Below are positions 27,754 to 37,400 of a stretch of 64,000 nucleotides of DNA, piece after piece. Position 1 is the first letter of the stretch. The number at the start of each line of letters is the position of its first letter. The stretch is taken from positions 62,001 to 126,000 of the forward strand of contig NZ_WQEG01000008.1 of assembly GCF_013033515.1 (NCBI RefSeq), in the 5' to 3' direction. The stretch comes from Ruegeria sp. HKCCA6707. GTDB lineage: Bacteria; Pseudomonadota; Alphaproteobacteria; Rhodobacterales; Rhodobacteraceae. Both the position numbers and the translations under genes were made by a program. Below the pieces are notes generated by a model. The model searched no databases and was not told where the DNA came from. It saw only the letters and a list, made by a program, of their open reading frames with translations.

Positions 27754-28410
27754 CTAGCTGACGATGCAGCAGGTGACCTCAGGTGATATGTCCAAGAAAC
27801 GTACTTCGCATTTGGGCTGGCTTGGGTGCTTGATCCCGATGGGCCAACCGTCTTCCAGTTCAAGTTCAATTGATTTTGGCGCCAGTGACAGGCCTTCACC
27901 GGTCAGTTTCATGCGCGCCTCTTTGGCGGTCCAGAACGCAAAGAACCTTTGGTTCCAAGCTACGCCCGAGACGATGTTTAGAACAGCGCATTCGGACTCG
28001 GTAAAGCAACTTTGCGCAATCCCTTGGCTCGCCAGACGGCGGTCATTGAATTCAAGGTCAATGCCCACCGGTCTATCTGTCGAAACAGCCAGAACCGCGC
28101 GGTCACGACTGTGGCTGAGATTGAAATAAGGGCCAGACGCCAGCGCCGGTTTACCGTTACCGATTTCGGTGAAGGCCACATCCTTTGCGGGACAGTCGAG
28201 ATACCCGGCCAATACCTGCCGCAAAAACCCCCGGCCCCGCACAAAGCGATGGCGGTCTCGATCATAGACAAAACGGTCAGCCCGACTTCGCTCGACCAGA
28301 TTGAGCGACCGCAGCGCAATGTCCAAATCTATTGTGGCATCATCGTCCAATGAGGCGGACCAAATGTCCAACCCGGTCAGTGTAGTGGATATTTGGTCCA
28401 CTAACGCCAT
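27754..28410 (-). CDS. 4'-phosphopantetheinyl transferase, Sfp type
   Basis: A 218-residue protein with the Sfp-family signature: GIDLE (about 111-115) for Mg binding and the later FWTAKEARMKLTGEG (about 158-172) with the WxxKEA core. An upstream RGFLRQVLA region also fits. It transfers phosphopantetheine from CoA to Ser of carrier domains. Its ATG is 2 bp after the stop of the 3447-residue synthetase, so the two are translationally linked. It should activate the two PCPs and one ACP there and also the PCP and ACP of the convergent arm. Confidence 0.93.
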   Translation of the reverse strand: MALVDQISTTLTGLDIWSASLDDDATIDLDIALRSLNLVERSRADRFVYDRDRHRFVRGRGFLRQVLAGYLDCPAKDVAFTEIGNGKPALASGPYFNLSHSRDRAVLAVSTDRPVGIDLEFNDRRLASQGIAQSCFTESECAVLNIVSGVAWNQRFFAFWTAKEARMKLTGEGLSLAPKSIELELEDGWPIGIKHPSQPKCEVRFLDISPEVTCCIVS

Positions 28411-28412
28411 GG

Positions 28413-31400
28413 CTAAGTCTCGTTCGGATTTTGAAGATGTGCTTCCATCGTGCCGACCAAGACGCGCGCCTCATCCCCGACAACCATCCCAAGGTGAGAC
28501 CCGCTGAGGAAGCTCGAACGATACTGCCCATCCAGCAGAAAGCGACTCCATCCTAGTGAGGGTTCGATGTCAAAGGCTTTGCGTTCTTTCAGACAGGCGG
28601 GCTCGACAAAGATCAGGCTGGTCTTGCCGCCGAAAATGCCCCCGTCATAGCTTTGCGCAGCCTGAAACCATCCTTGTTCTACTTGCTGAAGCAGCGCCAG
28701 TTCGGGGCTATCGGGACGTAGCCGTTTCAGCAGCTTGTTGCCCAGACCGTGGCGCCAACGCGCATCCAGACGCTCCTTGAAATAGCTAAGGCCCCGCGCG
28801 CGCATCAGCTCGATCTCGTTCTGAACCCATTCACGCGGCCCAAGATGAACAGGGGATCGGAAATTTTCCGCAAACCCCGGCGCATAGGTGTCCAGAATGA
28901 ACAGTCGACGAACCTTTTCACCTGCGGCTTCGAGTTGGCGGGCCATCTCAAAAGCGGTGATCGCTCCGCCGGAGTATCCGGCCAGTAGATAAGGACCTTT
29001 GGGCTGGTGTTGGCGCAGGTATCGGATGTTGTCCTTGGCCATCGCCTCGATGGTGGTGTGCATCCTGTGGCCCAGAATGCCCCGCGTCTGCAGACCGATG
29101 ACCGCGCGATGGCTTCCCATAATCGCGCCAAAATCCAGAAGGTTGTTGACGTTGCCACCGGCGCCGCCGACCACGAACAAAGGTGTACCCCCATCTTCTG
29201 GTCCGGGGTGAATGACCGAACTTGGATCCCAATCGGCATCAGGATCAAATTCGCCATCAGCATCCTGAACCCGCAACAGGCGCGCCAGTTCACGCACCGT
29301 GGAATGCTGGAACAATGTCGATATGGGCAGTTTTGATCCAAACTCTTCGTGGATACGAGCAAACAGACGCACGGCGAGAAGAGAGTGTCCGCCCAATTCA
29401 AAAAAGTCATCATCGACATTTAGTTGGGTGGTCCCCAGAACCTCGGCCCAGATTGCCAGCAGTCGAGTTTCTTCAGGAGATTCAGCGGCAACCGGGTCTT
29501 CGGTTTGAACACCTCTGACAGGGGCCGGCAGCCTTTTGCGATCAACCTTACCATTGTGACTCAGGGGCAGGCTGTCCAGTGCTACAAACAGCGTGGGTCG
29601 CGCATAGGCTGGCAGCGTGTCGCGCATATGGTCGTCCAACTCGGCGCGGCTCAGGGCCTGATCCTGCGGTACATAATAGGCCACAAGAACCTTGTCGCTT
29701 TGACCCTGAGGTATGCGCGCCTCGACCACCGCCTGGCGAATTCCAGGGTGTTTGACGAGCGCGGTTTCTATTTCGCCCAGTTCGATACGGAAACCGCGGA
29801 TTTTGACCTGAAGGTCGGCGCGACCGTAAAACTGCACCACACCATCGGCCGCGCGGCGCACCAGATCTCCGGTGCGATAGAGCCGCAGGTTTTCATCCCA
29901 GGGCGCGGCCACGAACTTGTCAGCGGTCAGGTCCGCGCGGCCCAGATAGCCCAGGGCCAACCCGTCGCCCGATACACAAAGCTCACCCATTTCGCCATCC
30001 GGCAATGGGTTGAGATCAGCATCCAGCACATGGATCTGAGTGCCGTTTATCGCATGACCAATCGGCAGCGCCTGCCCGCTTTGCGCCTGCGTCAAAGTGA
30101 TCCTGTGGCAGCAAGTGAACGTGGTGTTTTCGGTCGGGCCATAGCCATTGATCAAGGTCAAATCCGGGCAAGCCGTCAGAACCTGTGCAGCCTTGACCGG
30201 AGAAACTACGTCCCCGCCTGTCAAAAGCTGCTGCAAGGGGCGGAAGGCCACGGGCGTCTCATCCGCCATCGCGTGGAACAATCCAGCGGTCAGCCAAAGG
30301 GTGGTAATGTTCTCACGCGCTATGATGTCGCCCAAACCGTCCAGCGACGCGGGCGTTTGTGTATCGCGCAGCACCAGCGCACCACCATTCAACAACGCGC
30401 CCCAAATCTCGAAGGTGGCGGCATCAAAGGCGATGGGCGAGTTCTGCAGGATGCGCTGATCGGGCCCGAGATCGGCAAAATCCTGACCTTTGACCAGACG
30501 CAAAACACCACGATGCGGAACCATTACACCTTTGGGTCTGCCGGTCGAGCCGGACGTGTACATCACATAGGCAAGGTCCTCGCCACCCAGCTCGGGCAAA
30601 TCTGGCATTGGGTCGACCTCGGGTAGAACCGAGACATCGAGTGTCTGGATCCTGGGCAAACCCGCATCAGGTCCAAGTACCAGGCTTAGACCGGTATCTT
30701 TGACGATGAACTCGATCCGTTCTGGCGGCAGCGATAGATCCAGCGGGACGTAGGCGCCACCGGCCTTCAGAATGCCAAGCAACGCTGCGATCTGTTCCAG
30801 CGAAGACCCATAGCTGAGACCGATTTTTTCCCCTTTGGTTACTCCTTTGCCCAACAAATGCGCCGCAATCCGATCCGACCATCGGTCGAGTTCGGCATAG
30901 GTCAAAGTCTTCCCATTGCAACCGACCGCTTGCCGGTTTTGATGCGTCGAAGCCGGTGTTTTGAAGGCACGCGTGATGCCTCCGTCATAGTCTGCAGGGC
31001 TTGTTTGCGGTGATTGCTGCGGCGCAGTTGGGTCACCTTGAACCTGCATCAGCTGCCCAAGTGGGGCGTCCGGCCTGTCAACTATGCTGGTCAGCAGCTC
31101 GGAAAACCCGGTGATGTGCCGCGCGATGGTCTCGGCATCAAAGAGATCACGGTTATAGCTCCACTCGGTTGTGACGCCGCCGTCAATCTCGGTGACATTG
31201 AGATAGAGCTCAAAATTCTCAAACGCGCGCGGGTTTGAGGTGAACGTATCTGCAGGAGACCCCACGGCCAGTGCCGACAGGTCGATACCGTTGTCCACAT
31301 TGAACACAACCGAGATCAAGCCGGGCCGCGACGGATCGCGTTTCTGCTTGAGCGCGCGTGTGAGGGCCCCATAGGTAAAGCTCTGATGATCCGCGCCGTC

Positions 31401-34400
31401 CAGCAGGGCGGTTTTGACCTCTTTGAGATAGTCGCCAAAGGATTTGTCGCCTGAGGGCTGAGTGCGGATCGGCATCAGGTTGACGCAATGACCCACCATC
31501 GACTCCATAACATTGGCCGCCTGCCCTGCTGAGGGCACGCCAACAACCAGATCCTGATTGCCCGAAATCCGCGCGACATAGGTTTTGAACGCTGCCAAAA
31601 GCAGGGTTACGAAACTGCTGTTCTGACGCTCGGCCGTTTTGCGCAAACCGGCCACAAGCTCGGCATCCAATGCCGCGTCAAGCCGGGCCCCACGGACGCT
31701 GCGGATGGCAGGCCGGGGGTGATCCAAGGGCAAGTCCAGCACGGGAACTTGCGTCTCAAACCGCTGAAGCCAATAGGCTTTATCGCGCTGCGCACCCTCG
31801 GATTGTGCCCAATCCTGCTCGTGGCGTGCATAGTCGATGATGCTGTGCGGCGCGTCCAGAATTGCCGGCTTGCCGTCGATGATCATCCGGTAGAGGCGCG
31901 CGATGTCGCGCATGATCACATCGATCGACCAGCCGTCACAGATGATGTGATGGGCTGTCACCACCAGATGATGCAGCGCCTGACCATCTTCTTCGCCCAT
32001 ATCCACAAGATCGGTGCGCAGGAACGGGCCGTTCTGCATATCGAAGGGTTCCGAGACATGCTTGTCCAACAGCTCTTGCAGTTTCTGCCGGCGGTCCTGC
32101 TGGCCAAGTGTGCTCAGATCCATCTGCCCGATTTTGTGGTGCATCTCGGGTTGGATGAACATAGTCAGCCCATCCTCGGAGAAGGTTGCGCGCAACGCGT
32201 CGTGACGCGCGTAACAGGCCTGAATGGCCTCAAGCAGCGCATCGGTATTCACCGCACCCCGGATTTTCAGCGTAACGCTTTCATTATATGCGGCAGCGAC
32301 TTCGGGCGTGACCACCTGGGCGGCAAAGATCTCGCGCTGCGCTTCCAGAGTCGGGCAGGCCAGCGGTGCCAGAGGGGCGGCCATATCTTGCGCGATGCGG
32401 GCTTCGCCACCCGGCAAACTCAGCCGAGGCGGAGCCGCGGTTATCTGTGGGTCATAGTCGCGGCTGTCGGCCCGTCCGTCGATCAGCCCATCAGCGCGCA
32501 TTTCCGCAGCGCTGTCCTTGATGGCGTTGATGATGTGATCGATATCCTCATCATCATGGGCGGCGGTCATGTAAGAGGGGAAACCTTCCAGAAGGAACAC
32601 GCCCCGGTCGCGCAGATGCGGACCCAAAAGGCCGCCAAACCGCGCATTCTTGTCGATCCGCAAGTACATCAGCGAACCGCAGTTCGGCATCTCGAACGGC
32701 ATGTCGTTTTCTTTGAACCAACGATCGACCGTGCCCGCGACCTTGTCGCCTTTGGCATCGATGGTTTTCCAGAAAAACGCGGGCTGTGATTTGAAGAACC
32801 GCATCATCTGGACGGTGGCAGCCATCACCAGAGGATGGCGCACGAAGGTGCCCGCAAAGAACGTCACCGGAGCTTCGGGGAAGCTGTCATCCCCGTAATC
32901 CCACTGACCCCCATCAAAGGTGTCCATGTATTGGGCTTTACCGGCAACAACACCAAGCGGCATCCCGCCCCCGGCGATTTTGCCATAGGTCACAAGATCA
33001 GCTTCGATGTTGTAATAACCCTGCGCGCCGCGTGGCCCGAAACGGAATCCGGTGACGACCTCATCAAAGATGAATAGCGCACCGTGTTTCTGGGTTATGT
33101 GGCGCACTTCGCGAATGAATTCGTGCGGGCGGAATTCGGGCCGACGGCTTTGCACCGGCTCGACCATGACAGCCGCCAGTTTGCCCGCATTGCGACGGAT
33201 GTAATCCAGAGCCTGCGGCGAGCCATAGGGCAACACGACCACATTCTTGACCGCATCACGTGGCACACCGGGTGCGATAGGCAGGCTGCGCAACCCGTCC
33301 TTGCCTTCAACCCCGCGCACCAGAACTTCGTCGAAGTTGCCGTGATAATCCCGCGCAAACAGAACAATCGTGTCGCGCCCGGTCACGGTGCGTGCAAGAC
33401 GCATCGCAGCATACACAGCCTCGGACCCCGTGCAGACAAAGCTGGCCCGGTCATTGCCGGTGACGTCACAGAACAGCTCGGCCGCTTCCATTGCCAACAG
33501 GCTTTGCGGCCCAACTTCGAATCCGTCATCCAGCTGTGTGTGCAGAGCCTTTACAACACTGTCCGGGGAATGACCCAGAAAGCCCGGACCAAAGCCATTC
33601 AGGATGTCGACATATTCGTTGCCATCCACGTCCAGAAGGCGCGAGCCTTTGGATTTGACCGATACGATCTGATAGACAAGGTCTTTCCACAGCCGGTTAA
33701 AGCCCGATGCTGTGCGCGGATCGGCATGTCTTGGGCGGTGCTTTTGTGTCAGCGCTTTCGACTGCGGCGTCTTCGCGTTGAACCGGGCCACCAGCTTGTC
33801 GATATGTGCCTGTTGGCGCGGTGTCAGCGCCTCATCCGTGGTCGAGATTTGGGTAACGGGCGCGGAAATCTGCGGATCCGCTTTGGCAGCCTCGGGCGCG
33901 GCAGGGGCTGGGGTGAACTCCTGATCAGACGGGCCTTCGGTACCGATCTCACCGTGTTTTTCGATATGTTCAGCCAAAGCGCCAACATTCGGGAAACCGT
34001 CAATCAGTTCGCGCAGCGAAACCGCAACGCCGAACTGATCTCTCAACTCACGTGTGGCCTGTGTCAGCAGCAAAGAGTCAAAGCCAAGTTCCATAAAGCC
34101 TGCGGTTGGAATGATCTCTTCAGCGTCCAAACCGCTGAGATCCGAGAGCAAGGCTTGCACCGCGCTAAGCGCATCGGGTTTTGCAATCACCTCGGTGGGA
34201 GCCGTATCCGGCACATCGGCTGTTTCAGGGTCAGAGGTAAAGGCAGCAGGTTCGATCCAGAACCGCTTTCTGACAAAGGGATAGCTGGGCATCCCGTGCT
34301 GGCGCGGTGTCTCGGTATCGACGCCGATACCGGACCAATCCAACGGATAGCCACAGGCCCACAGCTCACCAAAGGCGCGGTACATTGTCAGTTGCGCATT

Positions 34401-37400
34401 TGCCTGCTCTTCATGTGCGTGCGGTAAGGATGACAATGCCGGAGAGGCCGTTGCGCGATCAGGGTTCTGGGCGGCCAGAACCGACAATGTTCTGCCAGGT
34501 CCTGATTCCAGGAAGATATACTCCCCATCTGCCCACAGCACCTGCATCGCATCAAAGAACCGGACAGGGCGGCGCATATGCTGCGCCCAATAGTCGGGAT
34601 CGGTTGCTTCATCCTCGGACATCCAGTCGCCGGTGACGGTGGACAGGATCGGACGAGTTGGCGCCGCCAGAGACAGTTTAGCAAGCTCAGCTCGGAATGG
34701 CTCAAGCGCCGGGTCCATCATTCTGGAATGGAACGCGTGGCTGGTATGTAGTTCCGAAGTGGCGATGCCCGCTTCCTCAAGCACGGGGATCAAAGCCGCA
34801 ATGGCTTCATCCGACCCAGCCAGCACGCAGGCTTTGGCACCGTTCACAGCGGCCAGATCGACCGTATCCCCAAGGTACGGTTGCAAGTCTTCCTCGGACG
34901 CGCGGACCGACAGCATCTTGCCGCGCGGAAGATCTGCCATCAAACGACCGCGCAGAACGATCAGGTTCAGCGCGTCCTTTAGCGAGAAAACACCGGCCAG
35001 CGTAGCGGCCACAAATTCACCGATGGAATGCCCGACCATCACGTCGGGGCGAATACCCCAGCTTTCCCACAGCTTGGCCAAAGCATAGCTACAGGCGAAT
35101 ATGGCTGGTTGGGCGAAATCGGTGCTTTTCAGCTTTTCGCGCGCCTCTGCAATCTGATCGCCTTCGGCATAAAGCACAGCCCGCAGATCCAGGCCCATCG
35201 CCTGCTCCAGCGGGGCCAGGCATTGATCCAACGCGTCGCGGAACACTGGTTCGTTGTCGTAAAGGTCACGGGCAATGCCCACGTGCTGAGACCCCTGCCC
35301 GGCAAACATGAAGACCAGTTTTTCGCGTGTTCCGGCCTTTTGCCCCTGCCCCTTGTGATCTTGGGTTGCCTTGGCGAGTTCAGCCATATCAAGGGCGGCA
35401 AGCACCGCGCGGGTTTGGAAGGCATGGCGGTGTTCGCGCAATGTTGTGGCTACACCATCAGGGTCCGCATCGGGATTGGCCAAAGCCCATGCGCCAAGGT
35501 CTTGCATCGCCAAACCCAACGCTTCGGGGCTTGAGGCTGAAACAGGGAACAGACGGGGTTTGCGCGTTTTGGGTTTCGGCTTGGCCACTTGTGCCGTGCC
35601 TTCGCCAAGGACCACATGCACATTCGTGCCGCCCACGCCAAAGGACGAAACCCCGGCATAGCGCGGTTCCTCACCCGCGGGCCACTCCGTCAGTTCGGCC
35701 ACGGGCCGGAAGCTGGAGTTCTCGAAATCGATACGTGGGTTTGGTTTTGTGTAGTGCAGCAGCGGTGGGATTTTGCCGTGTTTCAGGCAAAGTGCGGTTT
35801 TGATCAAACCGGTCACGCCCGCAGCGGCATCCAGATGACCCACATTGGTTTTGACCGAGCCGATTGCGCAACGCCCGGTTTGCCCGGTGTTGCCAAAAGC
35901 CTGGCACAGGGCGGTAAATTCGATCGGGTCCCCCAGAGGGGTGGCGGTGCCATGGGCCTCGACATACCCGATGTCTTTCGGCGCGACCCCGGCTGCAGCT
36001 TGGGCCATGCGAATGGCCTCGGCCTGAGCGGCGATCGACGGCGCGGCATAGCCTGCCTTTTGCGCCCCGTCATTGTTGACCCCATGGCCCCGGATCACGG
36101 CGATGATATTGTCGCCATCGGCCTCGGCATCTTCCAGACGGCGCAGTACAACCAGCCCGGCGCCATCTCCAAAGACCGTCCCTGTCGCGTCCGCATCGAA
36201 AGTGCGGCAATGGCCATCGGCCGAGGCCATGCCATCGGGCAAATACGCATAGGGCCGTTTGGTCGGGAATGTCACCGCAACACCTCCCGCCAGGACCATA
36301 TCAGCACGCCCCATGCGCAGGCTGTCACAAGCTTGCGCCACGGCCAGCAGCGATGTCGAACAGGCTGACTGAACATTTACCGCAGGCCCGGTCAGACCCA
36401 GCTTATAGGCAACGCGTGTGGCCAGAAAATCCTTGTCATTTCCAAACAGGGCCGAGAAATCTTTGACCGGATAGCTTGCCGCGAAATTGCGCGCAGCACC
36501 AGGTGCGGACAGCACGTTGTTCAGCAGGTATGAATTCTGTGCCGATCCGGCGAAGATCCCGATGCGCCCAGCGAACCTCTCGGGGTCATGGCCCGCATTG
36601 TCCAAAGCCGTCTGTGCAAGCTCCAGCATGATCCGGTGCTGCGGGTCCAGAGCCTTCGCTTCTTGCGGCGGGATGTTGAAATGGCGCGCGTCAAACAGAT
36701 CGGCATCTTCCATAATGCCCCGTGCGGCCACATAGGTGCCCTGCGGGTCGTCGTTCGCCGGATCGACCTCAAGCTCGTCAGCTGAGAAGTGCGAGATCAG
36801 CTCTTCCCCGGCCAGCAGTTTTTGCCAGAACGCGTCGATGTCCCTGGCACCGGGGAACCGCCCGGCCATGCCCACAATCGCAATCATTCCTGATCCGGCG
36901 GGCTTGGTTACGGTGGTCTCGCCGCTGTCGCGGCTTTCCGTGTGATGACTTAACCCTGCTGCCAAAGACCGCACGCTGGATTTGTCGAACAAGAGCGTGA
37001 TTGGAAAACGCCGATTCAGTGCAGTTTCAAGTTGGTTATGCAACCGCGCAAGCTGAAGGGACGAGGCGCCCAGATCGAAGAAATTCACATTTGGATCGAC
37101 TGTTTCACACTCAAGGATATCTTTCAGGAAGCCCGAGATGAGCGTTGCGATGTCAGCCCCTACATTGGGGGCTTTGGCACTTGGGGCAGCAGATTTCGGC
37201 TTGTCCAAGCTGGCCAACAATGCCCGTCGATCCACCTTGCCGTTATGGTTCAATGGCAGTGTTTCAACGACCTCAAGCCGTGCGGGGCAGGCATATTCAG
37301 GCAGCGTATCCCGCAGATGGGATTTAACGGCTTTAGCGTCAAAACCCGTATTCTTTTGAACAACGCAGAAACCGATCAAGGACTTGTCAGCTTGATCCGC

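Noticed and set aside
29424..30626. 400-codon frame opposite the hybrid synthetase
   Set aside because: It is the antisense shadow of the A2 domain in a GC-rich gene; the reading is rich in Arg/Gln with no motif.
33084..34427. 447-codon frame opposite the aminotransferase/ACP region
   Set aside because: Antisense shadow of strongly supported catalytic domains; no motif or ribosome site.
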